DNA from: Arthrospiribacter ruber
GTDB lineage: Bacteria; Bacteroidota; Bacteroidia; Cytophagales; Cyclobacteriaceae
Length of the DNA: 64,000 nucleotides
NCBI RefSeq assembly: GCF_019343195.1
Contig: NZ_RPHB01000002.1
Location: forward strand, 310,001 to 374,000
Reading direction: 5' to 3'
A program made the position numbers and the translations under genes. The notes below the pieces were generated by a model. That model was not told the DNA's origin, did not search any database, and saw only the letters and a program-made list of their open reading frames with translations. Below are positions 55,324-64,000 of the stretch, in pieces. Every line of letters starts with the position of its first letter. Within the stretch, counting starts at the first letter, position 1.

Positions 55324-55775
55324 ATACGAATGACTTTTATCTTTCCTAAATCCAAATCCCTCCTATCTGTTTGCTGGACAAATAGCCTGACTTCTACCAC
55401 ATCTGTTTCTACCTCCTCTTCAAATCTGGAAAACTGAAACTTTGATCCATTAGGCGTAACCATATAATAAAAAGGACTTACTTTTTTGGGGACTACAATA
55501 CGAAATCTCCCATTCTGATCGGTTTTCACATTGTAAATCACTCTGATAAATCTACTTTCCGGAAAACCGAGTTCGGTAAATTCTGCTGGGAGAATCCGAT
55601 CCTGCTCCCCAAATCCAAAAGTAAAATTCTCCAGAATTTCCCCTTCCGAACTGACCACTTGTCCGAAATAAGTTTCAAATTCATTGTCTTCGTACACCCT
55701 ACAGGATTGTATGGATACCATAAACAAAAAAATACTCAAGCCAAGACAGCGGAAATAAAAAAACCTCCCATTCAT
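55320..55775 (-). CDS. Lipoprotein with Ig/regulatory-like domain
   Basis: About 151 residues from MNGRFFYFRCLGLSIFLFMV (ATG at 55775); a longer frame begins 11 codons upstream. Lipobox VSIQSC puts the lipidated Cys near residue 25. The mature part reads as a carboxypeptidase-regulatory-like beta-sandwich (YFGQVVSSEGEILENFTFGF, VKTDQNGRFRIVVPKKVSPF). The function is unknown. It is coupled to the barrel gene downstream by an ATGA overlap. Confidence 0.68.
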   Translation of the reverse strand: MNGRFFYFRCLGLSIFLFMVSIQSCRVYEDNEFETYFGQVVSSEGEILENFTFGFGEQDRILPAEFTELGFPESRFIRVIYNVKTDQNGRFRIVVPKKVSPFYYMVTPNGSKFQFSRFEEEVETDVVEVRLFVQQTDRRDLDLGKIKVIRI

Positions 55776-55851
55776 ATCCAATAAATTAAGAATGATAAAT
55801 TTAGTCAAAAAAACGGATTGTATATGAGATAGTTTTTTTCTCTTGAAAAAA

Positions 55852-55876
55852 AATCAGGAATTATGCATTCCTGATT
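55852..55876 (-). terminator. Terminator of the SDR gene
   Basis: AATCAGGAAT-N5-ATTCCTGATT, a perfect 10-bp stem extended by A/T pairs, followed on the minus strand by a T8 run. A second hairpin, AGCCCCAA-N6-TTGGGGCT at 55896-55917, touches the SDR stop codon. Confidence 0.85.
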
Positions 55877-55916
55877 TTCCATTTTGCTTTCAAATAGCCC
55901 CAAATCACCTTGGGGC

Positions 55917-56789
55917 TCATTGCTTTTTTCCTCTCGAAGCTTCCATCATGTCCCACATTTCCTGAGGTATCATGTCCAGGTTATTGAATTCTCCGGCACC
56001 TTTTATCCACTCACCACCATCAATCGTAATCACCTCACCATTTACATAAGCAGAAAAATCAGACACCAAATATGCTGCGAGATTGGCAAGCTCTTGATGC
56101 TCTCCTACTCTTCCTACAGGTACTTTTTTGGCCGGATCAAACTTCTTGACCAAATCTCCGGGCAAGAGCCTGCTCCATGCTCCTTCTGTGGGAAATGGAC
56201 CTGGCGCGATCGCATTGGACCTGATGTTGTATTTTGCCCATTCCACTGCCAAAGAACGGGTCATGGCCAATACTCCAGCTTTAGCAGCGGCACTAGGCAC
56301 TACATATCCTGAACCAGTCCAAGCATAAGTGGTCACTATATTGAGAAATACTCCTGCCTGTTTGGCATCAATCCACCTTTTCCCGGCAATCATAGTCACA
56401 TTGGCAGTCCCTTTTAACACAATATCCACCACAGTATTGAAAGCATTTGTAGAAAGCCGCTCAGTGGGAGAAATAAAATTGCCCGCTGCATTGTTGAGCA
56501 CTACGTCCACTTTGCCAAAGATGGCATCTGCTTCATCAAAAACCTTGGTCACCTGATCTGCATCACGTACGTCACAGGCCACTGCCAACACCTTCCCTCC
56601 TGTTTCTTTTTCCATTTCTCCGGCCGCCTTGTCCAACACATCCTGTTTCCTGCTTGTAATGACCAGATTTGCTCCCAATTTCAAAAAATACGTCCCCATG
56701 GACCTCCCTAAACCCGTTCCTCCTCCTGTAATGAGAATCGTTTTGCCCTGAAGAGCATTTTCTTTAAACATTCCTTCTGTATATGACAT
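55917..56789 (-). CDS. SDR oxidoreductase, 2,4-dienoyl-CoA-reductase-like
   Basis: 290 residues from MSYTEGMFKENALQGKTILI (ATG at 56789). The NADP-binding motif TGGGTGLGRSMGTYF and NNAAGNF are typical of short-chain dehydrogenases. The later segment VVPSAAAKAGVLAMTRSLAV has Ser where classical SDRs have Tyr, and PGPFPTEGAWSRLLPG follows. Both are marks of the DECR/peroxisomal dienoyl-CoA reductase group, whose catalytic Tyr sits elsewhere. A role in unsaturated fatty-acid beta-oxidation is likely. It is divergent from a lipoprotein gene. Confidence 0.87.
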   Translation of the reverse strand: MSYTEGMFKENALQGKTILITGGGTGLGRSMGTYFLKLGANLVITSRKQDVLDKAAGEMEKETGGKVLAVACDVRDADQVTKVFDEADAIFGKVDVVLNNAAGNFISPTERLSTNAFNTVVDIVLKGTANVTMIAGKRWIDAKQAGVFLNIVTTYAWTGSGYVVPSAAAKAGVLAMTRSLAVEWAKYNIRSNAIAPGPFPTEGAWSRLLPGDLVKKFDPAKKVPVGRVGEHQELANLAAYLVSDFSAYVNGEVITIDGGEWIKGAGEFNNLDMIPQEMWDMMEASRGKKQ

Positions 56790-56917
56790 AATAATTTGGG
56801 TTAAAATAACCGTTGAATATAGGTATTCCTCCAAGTAAAAAAAAGACAGTCGGACGTAATTGGCATCATTTTGAATATGAAACAAAGCAACTAGATTTGC
56901 GATAATTTCATATCAGA

Positions 56918-57733
56918 ATGCTCAGACGCTACATACTCTTCCTGCCAATTTTATTCCTTGCAGCTTGTTTTGGAGATATCGACAAAAACATCACCACTGA
57001 CCTTCAGGTGGAAGGTAACGAAGCTTTTAATATTTCTTTGGTTCTGGATGAATCTATGATATTTGCCTTTGATTCCTTTGAAGATTACAAAAATGCCGAT
57101 ACCACTTCCCTTCTAGGATGTCCCAATATCCTTATAGATGAGACTGAAAAGAAAGTGACGCTTGAATTTTTGGGTAACAGGCAATGTGTCAATGAAAACA
57201 ATCTTGGTCGAACTGGAAAAATCCACCTGACATTCACCTCCCAAAGTAGTTTCAATTCTACAGTCATGGAATATGAAAATTACCAGGTAAGACAAAAAAA
57301 GATTGAAGGGAAAAGAGAATTCAGAAGAAGTAGGCTAAGCAACGGACTTAACAATACACCTTTGACAGAATCATTCTCAGACCTTCTGATCCGTGACGAA
57401 AATGGGTCTTCAAGTAGAATCAGTGGGAATTTTGAACACAGAAGAATAATCCTGAACAATACCAATACCGAAATTGTCTCTACCGGAAGCCTTGAGGGAA
57501 GAAATATCACCGGAAGACCCATCGCAATGAACAGGACTCAAGCCAAAAGATTTTCACTTACCTGTCTCAAGGCAGGGTTCATTGTCCCTTCTGCGGGAGC
57601 AGAAACTTGGCAAATTACAAGACTCAACAATCAGGCAACCAGCCATCAGCTTGTCTTCAGCAATGAGACCGCCTGTGTGAGTATAGCTACCATAACCTTA
57701 CATGATGGTAGAACTATCATTTACCGTCAATAA
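56918..57733 (+). CDS. Lipoprotein of unknown function
   Basis: 271 residues with a clear lipobox, LFLAACFGD (Cys at 17). The mature protein is beta-rich with four Cys (LLGCPN, RQCVNE, LTCLKA, TACVSI), perhaps two disulfides. No family recognised. It is divergent from the SDR and closed by a shared terminator with ahcY. Confidence 0.7.
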   Translation: MLRRYILFLPILFLAACFGDIDKNITTDLQVEGNEAFNISLVLDESMIFAFDSFEDYKNADTTSLLGCPNILIDETEKKVTLEFLGNRQCVNENNLGRTGKIHLTFTSQSSFNSTVMEYENYQVRQKKIEGKREFRRSRLSNGLNNTPLTESFSDLLIRDENGSSSRISGNFEHRRIILNNTNTEIVSTGSLEGRNITGRPIAMNRTQAKRFSLTCLKAGFIVPSAGAETWQITRLNNQATSHQLVFSNETACVSIATITLHDGRTIIYRQ

Positions 57734-57738
57734 AAAAA

Positions 57739-57761
57739 CCTCCGGAGGATACCACCGGAGG
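57739..57761. terminator. Bidirectional terminator between lipoprotein and ahcY
   Basis: CCTCCGG-N9-CCGGAGG with A7 before and CTTTC after; it lies between two convergent stops. Confidence 0.75.
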
Positions 57762-57792
57762 CTTTCAGTTTTATATTTTCAATGAATAAGGC

Positions 57793-59112
57793 TTAATACC
57801 TGTAATATTCAGGCTTGTAAGGACCCTCAACAGTCACGCCGATATATTCTGCTTGATCCGGAGTAAGCTCTTCCAATACAACACCCAATTTGGCAAGGTG
57901 AAGGGCAGCTACTTTTTCATCCAAATGCTTAGGAAGCACATATACACCCGGCTCATACTGATCTGTATTGTTCCACAGCTCAAGTTGGGCAAGGGTCTGA
58001 TTAGTGAAAGAGTTGGACATCACAAATGAAGGGTGACCGGTTGCGCAACCAAGGTTGACAAGTCTACCTTCAGCAAGCACTATGATGTCATTTCCTTCTA
58101 TGTTATATAGGTCTACCTGAGGCTTGATCACATTTTTGGTATGACCGTAGTTTTTGTTCAACCAAGCCATATCAATCTCATTGTCAAAGTGTCCAATGTT
58201 ACATACAATGGTCTTATCTCTCATTGCTCTGAAATGTTTTTCAGATATAATGTCTTTATTACCGGTTGCCGTAACTACGATATCTGCTTCTTTAACAGCA
58301 TCTACCATCTTTTTCACTGCAAAACCATCCATTGCTGCCTGTAGCGCACAGATAGGATCAATTTCAGTTACAATCACTCTAGCTCCTGCACCTCTTAAGG
58401 AAGCAGCAGAACCTTTCCCTACATCACCATAGCCGGCTACAACTGCTACTTTCCCTGCCATCATCACGTCTGTAGCTCTTCTGATCGCATCTACCAATGA
58501 TTCTTTACAGCCATATTTGTTGTCAAACTTGGATTTGGTTACAGAATCATTGACATTGATCGCAGGCATCGGAAGCGTTCCTTTTTTCATTCTTTCATAA
58601 AGCCTGTGAACTCCAGTGGTAGTTTCCTCAGAAAGTCCTTTGATACCTTTAACCAGCTCAGGGTAATTGTCCAATACCATATTGGTCAGATCCCCACCAT
58701 CATCAAGAATCATGTTCAAAGGCTGTCTTTCTTCGCCGAAGAACAAAGTCTGCTCGATACACCAATCAAACTCCTCTGCTGTCATACCTTTCCAGGCATA
58801 AACAGAAATCCCGGCAGCAGCTATGGCAGCAGCAGCATGATCCTGAGTAGAAAAAATATTACAAGATGACCAGGTAACTTCAGCACCCAAAGCCACTAAT
58901 GTTTCGATAAGCACCGCGGTCTGTATAGTCATGTGAAGACATCCTGCGATTCTAGCACCTTTCAATGGTTGAGCAGCACCGTATTCTTCTCTCAACGCCA
59001 TCAGCCCGGGCATTTCTGCCTCTGCCAATGTAATTTCTTTTCTTCCCCATTCCGCAAGGGAGATGTCTTTCACCTTATACTGGATGAACTTGTCTGACTT
59101 AATTTCGGACAT
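57793..59112 (-). CDS. ahcY: Adenosylhomocysteinase
   Basis: 439 residues; hydrolyses S-adenosylhomocysteine to adenosine and homocysteine in the cytoplasm, using bound NAD, to keep methylation running. Substrate-domain motifs: [37 protein letters not shown] and [20 protein letters not shown]. The NAD-binding [20 protein letters not shown] and the C-terminal [20 protein letters not shown] with its conserved Lys-Pro-x-x-Tyr-Arg-Tyr are intact. Its length is usual. It has its own promoter-like box 40 bases upstream. Confidence 0.97.
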   Translation of the reverse strand: MSEIKSDKFIQYKVKDISLAEWGRKEITLAEAEMPGLMALREEYGAAQPLKGARIAGCLHMTIQTAVLIETLVALGAEVTWSSCNIFSTQDHAAAAIAAAGISVYAWKGMTAEEFDWCIEQTLFFGEERQPLNMILDDGGDLTNMVLDNYPELVKGIKGLSEETTTGVHRLYERMKKGTLPMPAINVNDSVTKSKFDNKYGCKESLVDAIRRATDVMMAGKVAVVAGYGDVGKGSAASLRGAGARVIVTEIDPICALQAAMDGFAVKKMVDAVKEADIVVTATGNKDIISEKHFRAMRDKTIVCNIGHFDNEIDMAWLNKNYGHTKNVIKPQVDLYNIEGNDIIVLAEGRLVNLGCATGHPSFVMSNSFTNQTLAQLELWNNTDQYEPGVYVLPKHLDEKVAALHLAKLGVVLEELTPDQAEYIGVTVEGPYKPEYYRY

Positions 59113-59151
59113 AATTATTGGATTATTAAATTTATATTCAATTTGGATTTA

Positions 59152-59159
59152 CAAAAATA
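59152..59159 (-). promoter_or_regulatory. -7 box of ahcY
   Basis: On the minus strand TATTTTTG matches TAnnTTTG exactly, 40 bases before the ahcY ATG. A matching -33 TTG at the right distance is not evident, so the call is tentative. Confidence 0.4.
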
Positions 59160-59190
59160 GCCTTTTTAAACTCAAAATAAAATTTGGTAT

Positions 59191-59946
59191 TCAAAGGAAC
59201 CTTACTTCTTTCAGACCATAACTTTTTATTTCACCGCTTTCTTTTTCCATGATCAGTTTCCCATCAGGACTGGTGTCTTTGATCCTGCCTTTGAACACTT
59301 CCCCATCATCATAATAGGCCCATCGGTCCAACTGATACAGTTCAGATTTGTATTTTCCATCTATTTTGGAATAATCTCCACTTTTCAGAACACGGTACCA
59401 GTACTCAATTTTCCCTACTATCTTCTCCAGAACATCCTGAAGCCTCATCTCAGTTCCTGCGACTATGGCCAAAGAGCTGACATTGGGAAAAGGAAACGAG
59501 GTCTGATTGACATTAAGTCCAATTCCAACCACGCTGTATTCTATATTGTTTTGGTTGATCACATTCTCAATAAGAATCCCGCATGTTTTTCCTTCCAAAA
59601 AATGTAAGATATCATTTGGCCATTTAATGAAAAAGAGCTTGCTGTATGCTGACAACACCTCATGAATGGCTACAGACACCATTTTACTCAGGTAAAACTG
59701 CTGGCTGGGTTTTAAAAAAACCGGTTTGAGCACGAGTGAAAAAGTGAGGTTTTTACCTGATTCTGACCACCATTGACTACCTCTTTGCCCTTTCCCTTTA
59801 GTCTGGGAATCGGTAATGATGATGCATCCTTCATTGAGGCTCTTTTTTCTGATTTCATCCATCGCCAGGTCATTGGTGGAGTGACACTCTGTCAGGTATC
59901 TCACATCTTTTCCCAGAAAAACAGTATTGGCAAGGATTTTATACAT
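59191..59946 (-). CDS. birA: Biotin--[acetyl-CoA-carboxylase] ligase
   Basis: 251 residues; joins biotin to the carrier protein of biotin carboxylases. The biotinyl-AMP loop reads KGKGQRGSQWWSE; FIKWPNDILHFLEGKTCGIL and VVGIGLNVNQTSFP follow. The C-terminal SH3-like domain ends EIKSYGLKEVRFL. It lacks the N-terminal helix-turn-helix, so it is a mono-functional enzyme, not a repressor. It is divergent from rsfS. Confidence 0.93.
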   Translation of the reverse strand: MYKILANTVFLGKDVRYLTECHSTNDLAMDEIRKKSLNEGCIIITDSQTKGKGQRGSQWWSESGKNLTFSLVLKPVFLKPSQQFYLSKMVSVAIHEVLSAYSKLFFIKWPNDILHFLEGKTCGILIENVINQNNIEYSVVGIGLNVNQTSFPFPNVSSLAIVAGTEMRLQDVLEKIVGKIEYWYRVLKSGDYSKIDGKYKSELYQLDRWAYYDDGEVFKGRIKDTSPDGKLIMEKESGEIKSYGLKEVRFL

Positions 59947-60032
59947 TTTGATTAGTTAATTTGTAAGGCAATAAAGATATTACATGCCCTTTTAAAGGGA
60001 GTAAATTTCTAAAAAAACAGGAGATAAATAGC

Positions 60033-60380
60033 ATGACAGCAGAAGAGCTGAGTAAAATAATAGTAAAAGGAATGGAAGAAAAAAAGGCTTCCAACATTAT
60101 TTTGATGGATTTGAGAGGAGTAAGTAATTCATTTACAGACTTTTTTGTAATATGCTCTGGAAATTCAGACACCCAGATCGAAGCCATTTCGGATTCGGTA
60201 GAAGAAGAAGTTTTCAAGTCATGTAAAGAAAGGCCTTGGAGAAGTGAGGGAAAAAACAACCTTCAATGGATACTCATGGATTACGTAAATGTGGTCGCAC
60301 ACATTTTCTTAAAGGACAAAAGAGAGTTTTACGGAATAGAAGAACTTTGGGGCGATGCCAAAGTGACCCGAATAGATTAA
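60033..60380 (+). CDS. rsfS: Ribosome silencing factor
   Basis: 115 residues of the RsfS/YbeB/Iojap family, which binds protein L14 on the 50S subunit and blocks subunit joining under starvation. Motifs: ASNIILMDLRGVSNSFTDFF, VICSGNSDTQIEAISDSVEE and YVNVVAHIFLKDKREFYGIE, then ELWGDA. Its length is usual. It precedes ftsH by 67 bases on the same strand, a common order in Bacteroidota. Confidence 0.95.
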   Translation: MTAEELSKIIVKGMEEKKASNIILMDLRGVSNSFTDFFVICSGNSDTQIEAISDSVEEEVFKSCKERPWRSEGKNNLQWILMDYVNVVAHIFLKDKREFYGIEELWGDAKVTRID

Positions 60381-60447
60381 AGCGGTTTTGAACTTTCAGA
60401 AAGTTTGAGCGTTTTACAAAAAGTTTGCAGCTAAGAAACAACAACAA

Positions 60448-62514
60448 ATGAGCGATAATAAGAAAACCAAAAAATTCATCCCCAAAACACCTCAAAAGCC
60501 CAATTTTCAGCTTTGGCTGATCATTGCAGCAGTGGTAGTTTTGGTAGGCATTACCTGGTTCAACCAGAGGAATGCTGTGATGGACATCACCCTGAAAAAA
60601 TTTGAAGACATCTACCTGGCCAATGACGTAGCCAAGGTAATGGTGATTTACAATCAGAACCTGGTAGAAGTTACCCTGAATTCTGAAGCGCTGCAGAACC
60701 GAAAATACAAGGAAGAACTGGAATCCAACAGTCCTTTTTTCACCCCTGCAGGCCCGCACTATCAGTTAAAAATTGCCTCAGTAGACAAGTTTATTGAATA
60801 CTACAATGAACTGGAATCAAGAATGCCCGAGGACCAAAGGATAAGCTATGAATCCAAAACCCAAGAGTCATGGACCAATTGGTTTTCAAGCTTCGGATTT
60901 TTGATCCTACTTTTCTTGCTATTCTGGATCATGATGAGAAGAATGGCAGGTCCAAGCGGTCCTGGAGGTCAGATTTTCAATGTAGGTAAATCAAAAGCCC
61001 AGCTTTTTGATGCAGAAAATAAAGTGAAAATCACATTTGACAATGTAGCAGGTCTTGATGAAGCCAAGGAAGAAATTCAGGAAATCGTAGAATTCCTTAA
61101 AAACCCTTCCAAGTTCACCAAACTGGGTGGTAAAATCCCAAAAGGTGCTTTGTTGGTAGGACCTCCGGGAACAGGTAAAACTTTACTTGCAAAAGCCGTA
61201 GCCGGCGAGGCAGGAGTTCCTTTCTTTACTTTGTCAGGTTCTGATTTTGTGGAAATGTTCGTGGGTGTAGGTGCAGCCAGAGTAAGAGACCTTTTCAAAC
61301 AAGCCAAAGAAAAAGCTCCTTGCATCATATTTATAGATGAAATTGACGCCATAGGTAGATCTAGAGGAAAAGGGCAGATGCCAGGCTCCAATGATGAAAG
61401 AGAAAACACACTTAATTCCCTTTTGGTGGAAATGGACGGCTTTGGCACTGATACAGGTGTTATCGTCTTGGCGGCGACCAACAGACCTGATGTGCTTGAT
61501 TCGGCTTTGCTGAGACCTGGAAGATTTGACAGGCAGATCAGCATTGACAAACCGGACATTGTGGGACGTGAAGCCATTTTCAAAGTTCATCTCAAGCCGA
61601 TCAAGGTAGCTGATGACATCGATGCCAAGAAAATAGCAGCTCAAACACCAGGCTTTGCAGGCGCTGAAATTGCCAATGTATGTAACGAAGCGGCCCTTAT
61701 AGCTGCAAGAAGAAACAAATCAGCAGTGGATATGCAAGATTTCCAAGATGCCATTGACAGGGTAATCGGAGGACTTGAAAAGAAAAACAAAATCATATCT
61801 CCTGAAGAAAAGAAAATTGTTGCCTATCATGAGGCCGGTCATGCTGTGGCAGGATGGTTCCTTGAGCACGCAGATCCTTTGGTGAAAGTCAGCATAGTGC
61901 CAAGAGGTGTAGCTGCCTTGGGATATGCCCAGTATCTACCTAAGGAACAGTTTCTCTATCAGACCGAACAGCTGATAGATGAAATGTGCATGACCCTGGG
62001 CGGAAGAGCAGCTGAGGAAATCATATTTGGAAAAATCTCTACAGGTGCCCTGAGCGACTTGGAGAGAATTACCAAAATGGCCTATTCTATCGTATCCATT
62101 TACGGTATGAATGAAAAGATCGGGAATGTATCGTTCTATGACAGTAAAGGCTCAGAATACAGAATGTCAAAACCTTATTCTGAAAAAACTTCTGAAACAA
62201 TAGACGAAGAAGTAAGGAAACTCATTTCTTATGCCTATGAAAAGACCAAACAGTTGCTTTTGGAAAGAAAAAATGAACTTGAAATATTGGCCAAAGAGCT
62301 ACTTGAAAAAGAAATTCTTTTCCAAAGTGATTTAGAAAAGCTAATTGGGAAAAGACCTTTCGGTAAGGAGACTACCTACGAGGCCTATACCAAAAAGGAA
62401 GTCAAAGAAAAGGTGGTAACTCCGGAAGTCTCTGAGGCTGCTCCAGCAAAAGAAAGTGAGAATCCGGAAAATCCAAGTTCAGAGGCAGAAGAGGTCGAAG
62501 AAAACAAAGGGTAA
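60448..62514 (+). CDS. ftsH: ATP-dependent zinc metalloprotease FtsH
   Basis: 688 residues, inner-membrane AAA protease that degrades misplaced membrane proteins and regulators. TM1 ~21-38 and TM2 ~148-166 flank the periplasmic domain. Walker A is GPPGTGKT at residues 238-245, Walker [19 protein letters not shown], the [23 protein letters not shown]. The zinc site HEAGH is at 461-465 and the third ligand region [16 protein letters not shown] follows. The acidic, Glu/Pro-rich tail ([20 protein letters not shown]) is low-complexity and typical. Confidence 0.97.
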   Translation: MSDNKKTKKFIPKTPQKPNFQLWLIIAAVVVLVGITWFNQRNAVMDITLKKFEDIYLANDVAKVMVIYNQNLVEVTLNSEALQNRKYKEELESNSPFFTPAGPHYQLKIASVDKFIEYYNELESRMPEDQRISYESKTQESWTNWFSSFGFLILLFLLFWIMMRRMAGPSGPGGQIFNVGKSKAQLFDAENKVKITFDNVAGLDEAKEEIQEIVEFLKNPSKFTKLGGKIPKGALLVGPPGTGKTLLAKAVAGEAGVPFFTLSGSDFVEMFVGVGAARVRDLFKQAKEKAPCIIFIDEIDAIGRSRGKGQMPGSNDERENTLNSLLVEMDGFGTDTGVIVLAATNRPDVLDSALLRPGRFDRQISIDKPDIVGREAIFKVHLKPIKVADDIDAKKIAAQTPGFAGAEIANVCNEAALIAARRNKSAVDMQDFQDAIDRVIGGLEKKNKIISPEEKKIVAYHEAGHAVAGWFLEHADPLVKVSIVPRGVAALGYAQYLPKEQFLYQTEQLIDEMCMTLGGRAAEEIIFGKISTGALSDLERITKMAYSIVSIYGMNEKIGNVSFYDSKGSEYRMSKPYSEKTSETIDEEVRKLISYAYEKTKQLLLERKNELEILAKELLEKEILFQSDLEKLIGKRPFGKETTYEAYTKKEVKEKVVTPEVSEAAPAKESENPENPSSEAEEVEENKG

Positions 62515-62652
62515 ATCTGAAAAAATAAAAAGTCGTTTGGAAAGAATACTATTTCAAAAATTCGTTTCCTATTGATATATGACTTTTATCATAACTCTAA
62601 ATGTATTATTTGGCGGCTATACTTCAAAAGAGTACAACCGTCGCCTTTCTAG

Positions 62653-62684
62653 AAAAAGCTTTCCAAATCTGGAAGGCTTTTTTT
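62653..62684 (+). terminator. Terminator of rsfS-ftsH
   Basis: Stem AGCTTTCC / GGAAGGCT with one G-U pair, loop of 6, then a T7 run; A-rich before the stem. It lies 139 bases past ftsH and before lpxH. Confidence 0.8.
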
Positions 62685-62730
62685 ATGCTATACTCCTGAT
62701 TATTGGCTATGATTGGTTTATTTTGCAGGC

Positions 62731-63495
62731 ATGAACATTCAACTGAACGGTAAAAAAGTATTTTTTGCTTCAGACTTTCATCTTGGAGCTCCTGATACTT
62801 CAACCAGCAAAATACGGGAAAAAAAAATCATCAAATGGCTGGAAAGTATTGAAGATGAAGCTGCCGCTATCTTTCTTGTAGGTGACATTTTTGATTTTTG
62901 GTTTGAGTACAAGCAGGTAGTACCTAAAGGATTTGTCAGGTTTCTGGGTAAGATTGCAGAACTGAGAGACAAGAATATCCCTATACTTTTTTTTACCGGC
63001 AATCATGACCTTTGGATGAAAGACTATTTCGAGAAGGAATTGCAGGTACCTGTGTACCATCACCCTATAGACATTCAGATACAAGGCAAAAAACTGCTCG
63101 TGGGACATGGGGATGGACTAGGCCCAGGAGACAAACAGTACAAGGTGCTCAAACAGGTCTTTACCAATCCCGTTGCCCAATGGATGTTCCGATGGCTACA
63201 CCCCGACATTGGTGTCTGGCTGGCCCAAAAATGGTCCTCCAAAAGCCGGATTTCAAAATTGGGCCAGGCCGAAAATGAGTTCAAAGGGGAAGAGGAATGG
63301 CTTTGGCAATATTGCAGGCAAGTTCAGAAAAACCAGCAATTTGACTTTTACATATTCGGACATAGGCATATTCCATTAGATCTACCTGTTGGGGACCACT
63401 CCAGGTACTTCAATTTGGGAGAATGGGTAAGTCAGTACACTTATGGCGTATTTGATGGCACAAGATTTGAAATCAGGACCTTTGATCCCCAATGA
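62731..63495 (+). CDS. lpxH: UDP-2,3-diacylglucosamine diphosphatase
   Basis: 254 residues from MNIQLNGKKVFFASDFHLGA (ATG at 62731); the TTG six codons upstream is unlikely. It cleaves UDP-2,3-diacylglucosamine to lipid X in lipid A synthesis. All calcineurin-like metal motifs are present: SDFHLGAP, GDIFDFWFEY, GNHDLWM, GHGDGLGPGD and GHRHIPLD. The WMFRWLHPDIGVWLA helix fits LpxH membrane association. Its stop overlaps the next ATG. Confidence 0.93.
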   Translation: MNIQLNGKKVFFASDFHLGAPDTSTSKIREKKIIKWLESIEDEAAAIFLVGDIFDFWFEYKQVVPKGFVRFLGKIAELRDKNIPILFFTGNHDLWMKDYFEKELQVPVYHHPIDIQIQGKKLLVGHGDGLGPGDKQYKVLKQVFTNPVAQWMFRWLHPDIGVWLAQKWSSKSRISKLGQAENEFKGEEEWLWQYCRQVQKNQQFDFYIFGHRHIPLDLPVGDHSRYFNLGEWVSQYTYGVFDGTRFEIRTFDPQ

Positions 63496-64000
63496 AACGA
63501 ATACCGTCCATCATACTGCTTCTGGTGTTTACTTCCTTTTTTGCCAAAGGACAGGATTGGGGCATTCCGGTTACCATTGACTTTCCGAGATTAGGCTTGA
63601 TTTCTTTGGACAATCAAGGGTATATCTTTGTGTCAGACCTGGAAGGCAATCTTTATCAATATGACCAGCTTGGCCAAAGGGTCAATAATTTTTCCCCTCA
63701 GCGTCAGGGAGCTCTCAGTCAACTTGAAGCCTCATGGACAGTCAATATCTTTACTTTTTCACAAGACTTACAGGAATACCGCATTCTTGACAGGTTTATC
63801 AACCCAGTTGCTGAAAACAGAATACCACTTCAGCACATCACACTGGCTAAAGCTGCCACATTAGGCAACAATAATATCATTTGGGTGTATGATGAAGCGG
63901 ACCTGTCCCTGAAACAGCTGGATTATAGGCAGAACAGAATCATCCAAAACCAGCCTTTGAACCTGGTACTGGCTCAATCCTCCCTGGACATCCTGGATAT
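63492..64000 (+). CDS. Secreted protein of unknown function (3' end outside window)
   Basis: Starts with ATG at 63492, overlapping the lpxH stop (ATGA), and stays open to the window end (169 codons). MKRIPSIILLLVFTSFFAKG is a signal peptide. The mature part reads PRLGLISLDNQGYIFVSDLE, GNLYQYDQLGQRVNNFSP, then NIIWVYDEADLSLKQLDY, with spaced strand-like repeats that could be propeller blades. In Bacteroidota a protein of this kind often follows lpxH, but its function is not known to me. Confidence 0.75.
   Translation, partial: MKRIPSIILLLVFTSFFAKGQDWGIPVTIDFPRLGLISLDNQGYIFVSDLEGNLYQYDQLGQRVNNFSPQRQGALSQLEASWTVNIFTFSQDLQEYRILDRFINPVAENRIPLQHITLAKAATLGNNNIIWVYDEADLSLKQLDYRQNRIIQNQPLNLVLAQSSLDILD

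Noticed and set aside
59113-59190. SAM or SAH riboswitch upstream of ahcY
   Set aside because: The leader is only about 35-40 bases and AT-rich, with no structured GC-containing helices.

Overview
The window looks like chromosome from a Bacteroidota bacterium of the order Cytophagales, probably family Cyclobacteriaceae (Algoriphagus and relatives). Reasons: paired SusC/SusD proteins, several TonB-linked receptors, a GLPGLI-family protein, DUF5916 and HYC_CC_PP proteins, ~800-residue FtsX-type permeases, and promoter-like TAnnTTTG boxes in place of the usual -10. The assignment rests on protein families read by eye, not on a database search.

Layout. 1-2.2 kb: the end of an AraC regulator and a Tat-exported cytosine-deaminase-like amidohydrolase. 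2.4-11.7 kb: a compact starch/maltodextrin utilisation locus (SusR-like membrane regulator, SusC, SusD, SusE-like glycan-binding lipoprotein, GH13 amylase) closed by a strong terminator. 11.8-13.2 kb: an orphan protein behind a 19-bp palindrome, and a small lipoprotein. 13.2-19.2 kb: a two-component system divergent from a GLPGLI protein and its outer-membrane receptor; three helically phased TTAACCT repeats lie between them.

19.6-30.4 kb is an integrated mobilizable element beside tRNA-Ser(UGA). It carries a tyrosine recombinase lacking the usual first catalytic Arg, two small DNA-binding proteins, the MobA/MobB/MobC set (RHH accessory protein, HUH relaxase, coupling ATPase), an ArdC-type antirestriction gene cut by an in-frame TAA, and a PAS protein ending after its His box. 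No mating-pore genes are present, so transfer would need a helper. 30.8-39.6 kb holds two FtsX-type permeases, a secreted six-repeat protein, a VF530-type DNA-binding protein and a DUF5916 outer-membrane protein.

39.9-53.1 kb is a copper/silver-type efflux cluster on the minus strand: HMA-AraC regulator, CopA ATPase, CopZ-like chaperone, outer-membrane protein, HYC_CC_PP protein, large CusA-type RND pump, TolC-type channel and CusB-type adaptor. Its gaps are full of short phased repeats found nowhere else in the window. Most striking, a four-helix-bundle (S23-type) gene between pump and channel is flanked by inverted 33-nt arrays of the plan GATATT-N4-GATATT-N1-GATATT-N4-GATATT. The arrays match at 28 of 33 positions as reverse complements, giving a ~710-bp unit resembling an rRNA intervening sequence but sitting in an mRNA operon. 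An ORF-less version lies between copZ and copA, and a solo end lies upstream of cusA.

53.3-64 kb: a DUF4143-type ATPase behind two matching palindromes, two small envelope proteins, a dienoyl-CoA-reductase-like SDR, a lipoprotein, and housekeeping genes ahcY, birA, rsfS, ftsH and lpxH, ending in a secreted protein that runs off the window.
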